Part shown: in pieces, positions 7,675 through 16,023 of the stretch
How the letters are laid out: every line of letters starts with the position of its first letter
Position numbering within the stretch: the stretch's first letter is position 1
Translations under genes and position numbers: made by a program
The notes under the pieces: model-generated
The model's database searches: none
Told to the model about the DNA's origin: nothing
The model's input: the letters and a program-made list of their open reading frames with translations, nothing else
Assembly: GCF_009760925.1 (NCBI RefSeq)
Contig: NZ_VRLV01000002.1
Span: 1 to 64,000 of the forward strand
DNA length: 64,000 bases
Origin: Nonomuraea typhae
GTDB taxonomy: Bacteria; Actinomycetota; Actinomycetes; Streptosporangiales; Streptosporangiaceae
Direction of reading: 5' to 3'

Positions 7675-8562
7675 TCAGCCGGCCAGGGCGGCGTCGATCT
7701 CGGCCCGGAGCGGCATCGAGGTGCTGGCGCCCTCCCGCTGCACCGACAGCGCCGCCGCGGCCGAGGCGAACCGCAGCGCCGCCGCCGGCGCCAGCCCCTC
7801 GCTGCGCGCCACGGCCAGCGCTCCCACGAACGTGTCGCCGGCCGCCGTCGTGTCCACGGCCTTCACGGGCACGGCCGGCACCCGCAGCCGCTCGCCGGAG
7901 CGCGACCCGTACAGCGCGCCGTCGCCGCCCAGCGTGATGACCGCCTCGGGCACCCTGGCCAGCAGCGCGTCGAGCGCGCCCTCGGCCCCGCTCACCCCGG
8001 TGATGGCCGCGGCCTCGTGCTCGTTCGGCACGATGAGGGTGACCGCCTCCAGCAGCTCGTCCGGAAGCGGCCGCGCGGGCGCCGGGGTGAGGATGACCGG
8101 CGCCCCGGACACCCGCGCCGCCTGCGCCGCCCCGATCACGGCCGCCATCGGCAGCTCCAGCTGCAGCAGGAGCGCCTGCGAGCCCGCGATCATCGCGAGG
8201 TCGTCGCCGGACGGCCCCGTGACCGTGCCGTTCGCCCCGGGCACCACGATGATCGAGTTGCCCCCGTCGTCGTCCACCACGATGTGCGCGATGCCGCTGG
8301 AACCAGGCACCTCGCGCAGGCCCTTCACGTCCACTCCGGCCGCGGCCAGCGTGGCCCGCATCTCGGCGCCGAACCCGTCGGCGCCGACCGCGCCCAGGAA
8401 CGCCACCTGACCGCCGGCCCGCGCCGCGGCGATGGCCTGGTTGGCGCCCTTGCCCCCGGGAATCGTGCGGAAGCTGCGCCCGGTGACCGTCTCACCGAGC
8501 TTGGGCGCCTGCGAGACATACGCGACCAGATCCATGTTCGCGCTGCCGAAGACCGAGATCAT
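7675..8562 (-). CDS. rbsK: Ribokinase (PfkB family)
   Basis: A 295-residue cytosolic sugar kinase that should phosphorylate ribose or a related furanose at C5 with ATP. It shows the PfkB signatures: N-terminal GSANMDLVAYV, the substrate loop PGGKGANQAIAAARAG, and the C-terminal DTTAAGDTFVGAL with the catalytic Asp and anion hole. The length fits ribokinase. Its ATG overlaps the stop of the preceding ADP-ribosylglycohydrolase by ATGA (8559-8562), so it is the last gene of the LacI/ABC/ARH operon. That position is the main argument that the pathway releases a free ribose-like sugar. It could also accept another pentose. Confidence 0.9.
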   Translation of the reverse strand: MISVFGSANMDLVAYVSQAPKLGETVTGRSFRTIPGGKGANQAIAAARAGGQVAFLGAVGADGFGAEMRATLAAAGVDVKGLREVPGSSGIAHIVVDDDGGNSIIVVPGANGTVTGPSGDDLAMIAGSQALLLQLELPMAAVIGAAQAARVSGAPVILTPAPARPLPDELLEAVTLIVPNEHEAAAITGVSGAEGALDALLARVPEAVITLGGDGALYGSRSGERLRVPAVPVKAVDTTAAGDTFVGALAVARSEGLAPAAALRFASAAAALSVQREGASTSMPLRAEIDAALAG

Positions 8563-9911
8563 GCCTTCATCATCTCCTGCGTACGGCGGGCCAGCTCATC
8601 CAGCCCCACCCCGTCGAAGCCCGTCAAGCTGCTGGCCAGCCCGCCCTCGACGAGCCACTGCCCGGGCACCGCCCCGGCCAGCGCGCCGGCGATCGAGCCC
8701 GCGGTGGCGCCGGCCGAGTCGGTGTCCCAGCCGCCGGCCACGGCGCCGGCGATGGCGCGGGTGACGTCGCCCCGGCCGTGGACCAGCGCGGCTGCGGTCA
8801 GGGCGGCGTTGTTGATCGTGTGGACCCAGTGCAGGGTCCCGTGGCGCCGGTAGAGGCGGTCCACGACGTCTTCGAAGCCCTCGAGGGCCAGGGCGTCCTC
8901 GACGGCCTGCCGTACCGCGTGATGGAGGCGGGACTTCGCGGGCACCACGGACAGTCCCGCCTCCACGATCTCCACGGCGCCGGCATCGGCACCGGCGAGG
9001 GCCTGGGCGCACATCGCGGCCACGAACATCGCGCCGTAGACGCCGTTGGCCGTGTGGGTCAGGCGGGCGTCACGCCAGGCGAACTCGGCGGCCGTGGCCG
9101 GATCGCCCGGGTTGACCCAGCCGTAGACGTCGGCGCGGATGAAGGCGCCGATCCACTCACGGAACGGGTTGCGGTGCGCGGCGGTGTCCGGGGGCTCCAT
9201 GCCGTCGAGCAGGTTGCGGTAGGCGACGCGCTCGGCGGTGAACGTGCGCCCGGCGGGCAGCTCGTCCAGCCACAGCTTGGCCACGTCGGCCGTGGTGAAC
9301 TCCCGCCCGTGCCGCTCCAGGACGCTCAGCGCCAGCAGCGGGTAGTTGAGGTCGTCGTCCTCGGGGATGCCGTCGATGTTCTCGGCCAGTGAGTTGACGG
9401 CGCTGCGCCGGTTCCACGGCCACCGCGCGGCCACCTCGCCCGGCAGCCCCCGGGCGGTGAACCAGCCCCGGATCGGCCAGTTCCCGGTGGCCTCGGCGAT
9501 CTGCCTGATGCCCTCGCGCGGGATCTTCTCCACCGGCTTGCCCAGCACGCACCCGGCCACCCGCCCCTGCCACGCCGCCAGCACCCGGCCGGGATCGGGG
9601 GCCGCGCCGGAGGAGGGGCCGGGCCAGGCGGGGCAGGCGGCGACGATGTCCGCCAGGCCGGTCGGCTCCTCCAGCGGCGACGGCAGGACCGCCAGCTCGT
9701 CCAGCAGGTCCTCGGCCAGCCCGCGCAGCCGGGCGGCGGCGCCGTCGGAGGCTCCCGCGCGCGGCGGGGCGTCATGGCCGCCGGCCGCGTGCCAGCGGCC
9801 GGTGATCTCGCCGAGCTCGGCGGCGAAGGCGGCGGCCCGGCCGTCCTCGGCCGCCTGGCGCAGCTCGTGCCCGATCAGGTCCTCCGGCTGAACCCAGGTG
9901 AGGCGGATCAT
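8559..9911 (-). CDS. ADP-ribosylglycohydrolase family protein, paralogue 4 (long form)
   Basis: A 450-residue member of the ARH/DraG family of Mg-dependent glycohydrolases, the longest of four in this operon. An extra N-terminal region (1-110) precedes the core. The core shows GRVAGCVLGKPVE (116-128), the first metal motif EDDDLNY (184-190) where most members have TDDT, a long insert, a central THTANGVYGAMF block and the C-terminal metal motif GWDTDSAG (394-401). The key acidic residues are present, so it is probably active. Start ATG 9911 overlaps the previous stop (9908). The longer open frame upstream runs antisense-like through the neighbour's coding DNA and is not coding. Confidence 0.88.
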   Translation of the reverse strand: MIRLTWVQPEDLIGHELRQAAEDGRAAAFAAELGEITGRWHAAGGHDAPPRAGASDGAAARLRGLAEDLLDELAVLPSPLEEPTGLADIVAACPAWPGPSSGAAPDPGRVLAAWQGRVAGCVLGKPVEKIPREGIRQIAEATGNWPIRGWFTARGLPGEVAARWPWNRRSAVNSLAENIDGIPEDDDLNYPLLALSVLERHGREFTTADVAKLWLDELPAGRTFTAERVAYRNLLDGMEPPDTAAHRNPFREWIGAFIRADVYGWVNPGDPATAAEFAWRDARLTHTANGVYGAMFVAAMCAQALAGADAGAVEIVEAGLSVVPAKSRLHHAVRQAVEDALALEGFEDVVDRLYRRHGTLHWVHTINNAALTAAALVHGRGDVTRAIAGAVAGGWDTDSAGATAGSIAGALAGAVPGQWLVEGGLASSLTGFDGVGLDELARRTQEMMKA

Positions 9912-11047
9912 TCGCCGGCCAGCTGGGTGAAGGCCGCCTCGTGGGCGCGCCGGCGGGCCAGGTCGCCGGCGTGCACGCGCAGCGCCGCCCGGGCGATCAC
10001 GCGCCCCGGCTCGACGAGGTCGGTACGGCTGGCCGTACCCACCGCATCCACCCACGCGGACGGGACGCCGGCGGAGCCGCCGAGCGCGCCCGCGATGGCG
10101 CCGCCCATCGAGGCGATCGAGTCGGCGTCGCGCCCGTAGTTGACGCCGCCGAGCACGGTCTCCCGGTAGTCGCCCTTGGCCACGACGAGGAAGGCCAGCG
10201 CCAGCGGCAGTTCCTCGATGCTGTGCACGCGGCTCGGCCGCCGCGCCCCGAGCCCCTGGTCGCGGTAGGTGTCGGCGACGGTGTCGAAGGGCCGCATGGC
10301 CGCCCGCAGCGTGCCGAACGAGCCCTCCCAGTGCCCGAGGCCGGCGGCGGCGCCGCACACGGCCTCGATGGCCGCCCGGCTGCCGTCCTTGGCCAGGCGC
10401 AGGCAGGTGGCGATCACGCTGTCCACGGTGGCGCCCGGCCGCATGGCCTCGGCCACCGCCGCGGCCATCACCCCGGCCGCCTCCCGCCCGTAGCTGGACT
10501 GGTGCGCCCCGGTCAGGTCGATCGCCTCGGCGTAGGCGGCGTCCGGGTCGCCCGCGTTGACGACGCCGACCGGCGCCACGTACATGGCGGCGCCGCAGTT
10601 CACGATGTTCCCGACGCCCGCCTCGCGCGGGTCGGCGTGGCCGTAGTGCAGGCGGGCCACGATCCACTTCTCGGCCAGGAAGACCCGCTGCAGCGGCAGC
10701 GCCTCGGCCTCCAGCTCGGGGATCCACCGCCGCTCCCCCATCAGCTCGGGCACGAAGTGCTCGGCCATCGCGTAGGCGTCCAGGTGGGCGCCGGTCTTCT
10801 CGTAGACGCGGATCAGCGCGTGGGTCATCAGGGTGTCGTCGGTGATGTGGCCGTCGCCCTTGTGGTAGGGGGCGATCGGCCGGGCGTTGCGCCAGTCCTC
10901 GTGGTACGGGGGCACGATGCCCTCGACGGCGCCGCCGTACCTGGCGGTGATCTGCTCGGGAGTCCAGCCCTCGGTGGCGCCGCCCAGAGCGTCACCCACC
11001 GCCGCCCCCGCCACGCAGCCGATGGCCTTGTCCTCAAGCGGCGTCAT
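9908..11047 (-). CDS. ADP-ribosylglycohydrolase family protein, paralogue 3
   Basis: A 379-residue ARH-family hydrolase with the full set of motifs: GAAVGDALG at 14-22, ITDDTLM with TDDT at 69-72, and GRDADSIASMGGAIAGAL from 305. These residues bind the two Mg ions and the ribose-linked phosphate in DraG and ARH1/ARH3. It is expected to cleave an N- or O-linked ribosyl bond. The true substrate here is unknown, and the nearby sugar importer argues for a small imported molecule rather than ADP-ribosylated protein. It overlaps both neighbours by 4 bases (ATGA). Confidence 0.9.
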   Translation of the reverse strand: MTPLEDKAIGCVAGAAVGDALGGATEGWTPEQITARYGGAVEGIVPPYHEDWRNARPIAPYHKGDGHITDDTLMTHALIRVYEKTGAHLDAYAMAEHFVPELMGERRWIPELEAEALPLQRVFLAEKWIVARLHYGHADPREAGVGNIVNCGAAMYVAPVGVVNAGDPDAAYAEAIDLTGAHQSSYGREAAGVMAAAVAEAMRPGATVDSVIATCLRLAKDGSRAAIEAVCGAAAGLGHWEGSFGTLRAAMRPFDTVADTYRDQGLGARRPSRVHSIEELPLALAFLVVAKGDYRETVLGGVNYGRDADSIASMGGAIAGALGGSAGVPSAWVDAVGTASRTDLVEPGRVIARAALRVHAGDLARRRAHEAAFTQLAGE

Positions 11048-12012
11048 GACAGTCCTTCCGTGAGTTCCAGGAGATCGGTGCCCGCCAGTTCCGGCAGGCA
11101 GCATCCGGCGAGCGTGCGAACCGGCGTGATCCACCCCTCCGGGATCGCGCCGTACCCCCCGCACGCGCCGGTGATCGCGCCCGTGAGCGCGGGCGCGGAG
11201 TCCGCGGTGGCGGCCAGGCAGGCCGCCGCCGGCACGGCCGTCGCGAGGGCGCCGCCCGCCGCCTCGGCCAGCGCCAGCGCGATCGGCACGGTCTGCGCCG
11301 CACCGACCGCGTAACTGTAAACGTGATCGATCAAGGCCGAGTCGAGCGCCGGCACCGCGGCGAACGGCTCGCCGGCCTCGCGTGCGATCTGTACGGCGAG
11401 GCGGGCGTTGTGCCCGATCGCGGTGTCCTCCGGCAGCACGGCCAGCGCCGCCTCGACGGCTTCCGCCACCGCGGCGCCGGAGACGGCGGCGCGCACCGCG
11501 GCGGCGACGGCCATCGCCCCCAGGACGCCGTCCCCGGCGTTGGTGACCTGCGCGTCCGGGGCGGGGTCGCGCCCCAGGGCCCCGAAGGCCACCGCCCGGA
11601 CGGCGGCGGCGTCGTCGAAGAAGTGCGGGTTGTCGTGCCCGCTGGCCGGCGGTTCCACGCCCTTGGCCAGGTTGTCCAGCGCGGCGGCGACGGAGATCCG
11701 GACCCGGATGTCGTCGCGCCCGGCCAGTTCCCCGAACGCCTCGGCCCGCGGGCGCTCCAGCGTGAGAACGGTCCAAGCCAGCCATTCGGCGTCGTCGGAA
11801 GGCCCGATGGCCAGCGGCGCGGTCGGCTGGTTGAGCGCGAACGGCACCGGCAGCGTGGTGAGCCGGTGTTCCTCGGCGAACAGGTCCAGTTCCCGGTGCA
11901 GCCGCCGGCTCCACGGGGCGTGCAGCGCCGCCCGGTGCCGTGCCGCGGGCCACCCGGCGGCGTCCCCCACGGCGAGGCCGATGAAGGCCCCCTTGATCTT
12001 GTCCCCCGACAT
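11044..12012 (-). CDS. ADP-ribosylglycohydrolase family protein, paralogue 2 (partly degenerate motifs)
   Basis: A 322-residue ARH-fold protein. GLAVGDAAG (12-20) is present and SDDAEW (72-77) keeps the two Asp residues, but the final Thr of TDDT is Ala. The C-terminal metal motif, normally D-x-D-S/T, reads TADS (269-272), so one metal ligand is lost. The rest of the helical core (TNAGDGVLGAMAVAAAV, LTGAITGACGGYGA) is intact. It may be a weak or altered enzyme, or a partner subunit for an active paralogue. It starts 5 bp after the stop of paralogue 1 and overlaps paralogue 3 by ATGA. Confidence 0.85.
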   Translation of the reverse strand: MSGDKIKGAFIGLAVGDAAGWPAARHRAALHAPWSRRLHRELDLFAEEHRLTTLPVPFALNQPTAPLAIGPSDDAEWLAWTVLTLERPRAEAFGELAGRDDIRVRISVAAALDNLAKGVEPPASGHDNPHFFDDAAAVRAVAFGALGRDPAPDAQVTNAGDGVLGAMAVAAAVRAAVSGAAVAEAVEAALAVLPEDTAIGHNARLAVQIAREAGEPFAAVPALDSALIDHVYSYAVGAAQTVPIALALAEAAGGALATAVPAAACLAATADSAPALTGAITGACGGYGAIPEGWITPVRTLAGCCLPELAGTDLLELTEGLS

Positions 12013-12017
12013 CCTGC

Positions 12018-12974
12018 TCAGAGTCCTCTCGCCAGCTCGTCGGCGACGTCCAGCACGTGTCTGCCCGCCACGATCGGCAGGCATTTGCCCGTGGCGGGCC
12101 CGATGCGCGCTTTCCACCGCGCGGGCACCCCGCCTTCTCCTTGGGAAGCCCCGGCAAGGGCCCCCGCGATGGCGCCGATCGTGTCCGCGTCCCTGCCCAG
12201 CCCGACGCCGAAGGTCACCGACGCCTCCACCTCGCCGTCCCCGGCCAGGAAGGCGGCGAAGGCCAGGGCCACCGCCTCGGGGGCGAGGTCGGTCCACGGG
12301 TAGTGCCGGATGACGACGGCGTCATGCAGCCGCCTGCCCAGTTCCTGCGCGGGGCCGGCCAGCGCCTCCCGCGCCCGCGCCAGATTGCGCGCGGTCCAGG
12401 AGTCGGAGGGGACGGCGGCCAGCGCCGCGTCGGCCACGGCCGCCGGGGCGGCCCCGCCCATGGCGGCCGCCACGCCCGCCGCCACGGCCCGGCCGCCGAG
12501 GATGCCCTCACCCGAGCCGCTGACCAGCCCATCCTGCTCGGCCAGCCGGGCGGCCTCGGCCGGATCCCCCGGGCAGAAGATCCCGTACGGCGCGGCCCGC
12601 ATGGCCAGCCCGTCCGACCACCCGTGGGAGTGCACCAGCCCGGTGAGCGGCGGCGTGAGCCCGCGCCGCAGCGCCTGTATCGTTCCCAGCTCGGAGAATC
12701 CCGCACCGCGCATCGGCCCGGTCACCAGCGGAATGATCTCGTTCCGGTAGGCGGCGGCCACGTCGGCGGCGCTCAGGCCGTGCCCGTGCCGCACCAGAAG
12801 GGAGGCGGCGAAGATGGCGTACTCGGTGTCGTCGGTGCCGCCTCCCTCGATCTCGGTCAGCCGTCCCCAGCGCCGGGTGATCTCCTCCGGCGTGAGGTTC
12901 TCGGCGGGCGCCCCGAGGGCGTCGCCGGCCGCCAGGCCGAGCAGACACCCCCGGGCCCTGTCGCGATAGGTCAC
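12018..12974 (-). CDS. ADP-ribosylglycohydrolase family protein, paralogue 1
   Basis: A 318-residue ARH-family hydrolase. Motifs: RARGCLLGLAAGDALGAP (7-23), GGGTDDTEYAIF with TDDT at 47-50, and GLGRDADTIGAIAGALAG with GRDADT at 260-265, all matching active DraG/ARH enzymes. GTG at 12974 is taken as the start because it forms a GTGA overlap with the solute-binding-protein stop (12971-12973) and puts the conserved core right at the N-terminus. It is first of the four tandem paralogues, directly behind the importer genes. Confidence 0.9.
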   Translation of the reverse strand: MTYRDRARGCLLGLAAGDALGAPAENLTPEEITRRWGRLTEIEGGGTDDTEYAIFAASLLVRHGHGLSAADVAAAYRNEIIPLVTGPMRGAGFSELGTIQALRRGLTPPLTGLVHSHGWSDGLAMRAAPYGIFCPGDPAEAARLAEQDGLVSGSGEGILGGRAVAAGVAAAMGGAAPAAVADAALAAVPSDSWTARNLARAREALAGPAQELGRRLHDAVVIRHYPWTDLAPEAVALAFAAFLAGDGEVEASVTFGVGLGRDADTIGAIAGALAGASQGEGGVPARWKARIGPATGKCLPIVAGRHVLDVADELARGL

Positions 12975-14284
12975 TTCTGGTACCGCTCCAGCACCGCGTT
13001 GCCCTCGGTGACCAGCTTGTTCGCCGCCTCGTCGAGGCTGATCTTGTTGGCGTAGTACTGCTGGAGCACCGGCGTGGCGACCTTGCTCTTCCACTCGTCG
13101 AAGCCCTTCACCTTGAGGAACGGGGCGACGACGAGGCTCTTGCCGGAGGCGGTGGCCACGTCCCAGCCGTTCTCCTGGGTGGTCATCGACGGGTCGGCCG
13201 CGGCGGCCTGCGAGGTGGGCAGCAGCCAGTCGCCCTTGGCGAGCTTGGCCTGGTTCTTGCCGTTGAGGAAGAACGAGATGAACTTGAGCGCCTCGTCGGC
13301 GTGCTTGCTGTCCTGGGCGACCGAGAGCGTCTGGGAGACGGCGCCCTGCTCGGTGGTGGTGCCCTTAGGGCCGGGCAGCGTCACCCACTCGAAGCCGTCG
13401 GGCGCCTGCTCGACGACCTGCTGGCGCAGGTAGACGCCCACGGGCAGCAGGGCGAACTTGCCCTTGTAGAAGGCCGGCAGCGGGTCGGCGGTGCCCTGGC
13501 CGAGCGCGGCCGGGTCGGCGGACTTGTCCTTCCAGAGCTGGTCGTGGATGCGCTGGAGCACCTCGCGCTCCTCGGGGCCGACCTTGACCGTGGTCTTGCC
13601 GTCGGCGCCGGTCTCGAAGAACTTGCCGCCGAAGTTCAGCGCCAGGTTGAGCGTCTTGTTGACCGGCGACTTCATCGGCCAGGCGACGCCGAAGCCGCCG
13701 TCCTTGGTCATCTTCTTGGCCGCCGCGGAGAACTCCTCCCAGGTCCACGGGTTGTCCGTGGTGGGGATGCGCACCTTGGCCGCGTCGAGGAGCTTCTTGT
13801 TGGCGATGATGACCTGCGACTCCTGCAGGAACGGCACGCCGTACACGCCCTGGTTGCCCTTGCCGTCGTCGAAGGTGGTGGTGTCCCAGGCGGCCTGCGG
13901 GATGTCGCTCTTCAGCTCGGCCGGGATCTTGTCCTTGAGGTCGAGCAGGTAGCCGTCGGCGGCGAAGCCGGAAAGGGCCGGGGAGTCGTTGTGGATGACG
14001 TCGGGGGCGGTGCCGCCGGCGAACTGGGTGACGAGCTGGTCGTTGACGTTGTCCCAGCTGCCCTGGACGTAGGTGACCTGGATGGCGGGGTTGGCCTTGT
14101 TCCACTCCTCGACGAGTTCCTTGTTCGCCGCGAGGGACTCCTTCTGCCAGGCGAGGCTGAGGAAGTTCAGCTTGACCGGCTCACCGGGCTTGGCGGCTTC
14201 GCCCTTGTCGCCGCCGCCGCTGCCGCAGGCGGTCACGGCGACGGCGAGCAGCGCCGTCACCGCGAAAGCGGACCTGATTCGCAT
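12971..14284 (-). CDS. ABC sugar transporter, solute-binding lipoprotein (CUT1)
   Basis: A 437-residue extracytoplasmic binding protein of the family 1 (MalE-like) type. Residues 1-20 are a lipoprotein signal with lipobox VTAC (Cys20), followed by a flexible GSGGG stretch. The body shows the family pattern EWNKANPAIQVTYVQGSWDN, a disordered Asp/Thr hinge, and the C-terminal WLLPTSQAAA and VLQQYYANKISLDEAANKLV repeats. It binds a carbohydrate-like substrate outside the cell and delivers it to the two permeases encoded just upstream. ATG 14284 follows AGGAGGCTCAT. No ATPase gene is in the operon, so a shared MsiK-type ATPase must energise it. Confidence 0.92.
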   Translation of the reverse strand: MRIRSAFAVTALLAVAVTACGSGGGDKGEAAKPGEPVKLNFLSLAWQKESLAANKELVEEWNKANPAIQVTYVQGSWDNVNDQLVTQFAGGTAPDVIHNDSPALSGFAADGYLLDLKDKIPAELKSDIPQAAWDTTTFDDGKGNQGVYGVPFLQESQVIIANKKLLDAAKVRIPTTDNPWTWEEFSAAAKKMTKDGGFGVAWPMKSPVNKTLNLALNFGGKFFETGADGKTTVKVGPEEREVLQRIHDQLWKDKSADPAALGQGTADPLPAFYKGKFALLPVGVYLRQQVVEQAPDGFEWVTLPGPKGTTTEQGAVSQTLSVAQDSKHADEALKFISFFLNGKNQAKLAKGDWLLPTSQAAAADPSMTTQENGWDVATASGKSLVVAPFLKVKGFDEWKSKVATPVLQQYYANKISLDEAANKLVTEGNAVLERYQK

Positions 14285-14293
14285 ATGAGCCTC

Positions 14294-15112
14294 CTAGCCC
14301 TTCACGGCGCCGGCCATGAGGCCGGACTTCAAGCGCCGCTGAATGATTGCGAAGAAGATCAGGCTCGGGATCGTCGCCATGAGCGACGCCGCGGCCAGCG
14401 GGCCGAGCCTGGCCACCCCCTCCGGGCCGGTGAAGCGCACCAGCGTCAGCGGGAGGGTCATCACGTCGGGGTCCTGGAGGATCACGAGCGCGAAGAGGAA
14501 CTCGTTCCATGAGGAGATGAACGAGAAGAGCAGGGTCGCCACCACACCGGGGGCGAGCAGGGGCGCGACGACGCTGGCCAGGGCGCGCAGGCGGCCGGCG
14601 CCGTCCACCGAGGCGGCCTCCTCCAGCTCCGGCGGCACGGCCCGCACGTACCCCTGGAGCATCCACAGCGCGAACGGCAGCGTGAACGTCACGTGCACCA
14701 CGACGAGGCCGGGCAGGGTGTTCACCAGCTCCATCTCCCGCAGCACCATGAACAGCGGGATGATGATCAGGATGAACGGGAAGACCTGGCTGACCAGCAC
14801 CCACCCGATCGCGATCCGGTTGACCAGGCTGCGGTAGCGCGCCATGGCGTAGGCGGCCGGCAGCGAGATCAGCACGGTGATGACGCTGCTGAACAGGGCC
14901 ACGACCAGGCTGCGCGCGGCGGCGCCGGTGAGGTCCTGCTCCCCGAAGGCGTCGGCGAAGTTGGCCAGCGTCGGGTTCCGCGGGATCCAGGTGGGGTCCA
15001 GCTGCGCCATCTCCTGCGGCGTCTTCAGCGCGGTGGACAGCAGCCAGACCAGCGGGAAGGCGAGGAAGAGGACGTAGGCAAGCAGGGCCGCGTAGCTGGG
15101 CAGGCGCCTCAC
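14294..15112 (-). CDS. ABC sugar transporter permease, MalG type
   Basis: A 272-residue inner-membrane permease with six predicted helices. The EAA loop EEAASVDGAGRLRALASVVAPLLAPG binds the ATPase, and the C-terminus RLKSGLMAGAVKG is typical of MalG-like CUT1 subunits. GTG 15112 overlaps the stop of the MalF-type permease by GTGA (15109-15112). It pairs with that subunit to form the channel. Confidence 0.92.
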   Translation of the reverse strand: MRRLPSYAALLAYVLFLAFPLVWLLSTALKTPQEMAQLDPTWIPRNPTLANFADAFGEQDLTGAAARSLVVALFSSVITVLISLPAAYAMARYRSLVNRIAIGWVLVSQVFPFILIIIPLFMVLREMELVNTLPGLVVVHVTFTLPFALWMLQGYVRAVPPELEEAASVDGAGRLRALASVVAPLLAPGVVATLLFSFISSWNEFLFALVILQDPDVMTLPLTLVRFTGPEGVARLGPLAAASLMATIPSLIFFAIIQRRLKSGLMAGAVKG

Positions 15113-16023
15113 TTGGCCTCCTTCATCTGCCGCCACAGGTACAACCCGAGCACCGCGAGCACGACGATCGCGAAGGCGATGCCGAGCATGGAGGCGTAGC
15201 CGAAGAAGCGGTAGCGGAATGCCTCTTCGTAGGCGAACAGCATGGGCAGCCGCGTCTGGCCGCCGGGCCCGCCGGCGGTGAGCACGTAGACCAGGCCGAA
15301 CTGGTTGATGTTCCACACGAAGTCGAGCGAGGTGATGGCCACGATGACCGGGCGGAGCTGGGGCAGCGTGATGTTCCAGAAGCGCCGCCAGCGGCCCGCG
15401 CCGTCCACTTCGACCGCCTCGTACAACTCCTTGGGCACGCCCTGGAGCCCGGCCAGCAGCACCACGGTGGTCTGCGGCATGCCGGTCCAGACGCCGACCA
15501 CGATGATCGCGGGCAGCGCGAGCGAGAAGTCGGCCAGCCAGTTGACGTCCGTGCCGAGCATGCTGTTGAGGATTCCGGCGTCGGGGTGGTAGACGAGCTT
15601 CCACATGAGGCCGATGACCACGGGCGGCATCGCCCACGGCACCACCGCCAGCACCCTGGCCACGCCCCGGAACCTCAGGTTCTGGTTGAGCAGCAGCGCG
15701 AGGCCGAGCGCGGCCAGGAACTGCAGCAGCGTCACCGAGATCGCCCAGATCATGCCGATCTTGAACGAGGACCAGAAGTCGGCGTCGCCGAGCAGTTCGT
15801 AAACGTTTTCCAGACCGGTAAAAGAAATGTCGCGGTTGCGCGTCGCGCGGGCGTCGGTGAAGGCCAGGCCCACGCCGTACAGCAATGGGCCCACGCTGAA
15901 CAGCAGGACCGGCACCAGTGCGGGCAGCATCAGCAGCCACATCTCGCGCGCGCGGCGCGAGCCCCCGCGGGCGCGCCGGACGCGCGGCGCGGGTGGCGCC
16001 GGTCGGGTCGCGGTCGCCGTCAT
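15109..16023 (-). CDS. ABC sugar transporter permease, MalF type
   Basis: A 304-residue permease with a basic, Pro-rich cytoplasmic N-terminus (1-28), then about six helices. The EAA loop is ELYEAVEVDGAGRWRRFWNITLPQLRP. The gene overlaps the LacI-family regulator stop by ATGA (16020-16023) and the next permease by GTGA. Within the coding sequence, 15799-15810 carries an AT-rich near-copy of the LacI operator found at 17112. Confidence 0.92.
   Translation of the reverse strand: MTATATRPAPPAPRVRRARGGSRRAREMWLLMLPALVPVLLFSVGPLLYGVGLAFTDARATRNRDISFTGLENVYELLGDADFWSSFKIGMIWAISVTLLQFLAALGLALLLNQNLRFRGVARVLAVVPWAMPPVVIGLMWKLVYHPDAGILNSMLGTDVNWLADFSLALPAIIVVGVWTGMPQTTVVLLAGLQGVPKELYEAVEVDGAGRWRRFWNITLPQLRPVIVAITSLDFVWNINQFGLVYVLTAGGPGGQTRLPMLFAYEEAFRYRFFGYASMLGIAFAIVVLAVLGLYLWRQMKEAK
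15799..15810. promoter_or_regulatory. Possible internal LacI-type operator
   Basis: GTAAACGTTTTC inside the MalF-type permease gene differs at one base from the perfect palindrome GTAAACGTTTAC upstream of the operon. Internal auxiliary operators are known for LacI-family systems. Here it is only a sequence match. Confidence 0.35.

Noticed and set aside
9911..10727. N-terminal extension of ARH paralogue 4 giving a 722-residue protein
   Set aside because: The extra frame lies inside the coding region of paralogue 3 in another frame and translates to Arg/Gly-rich sequence. The ATG at 9911 overlaps the previous stop exactly as in the other operon genes.
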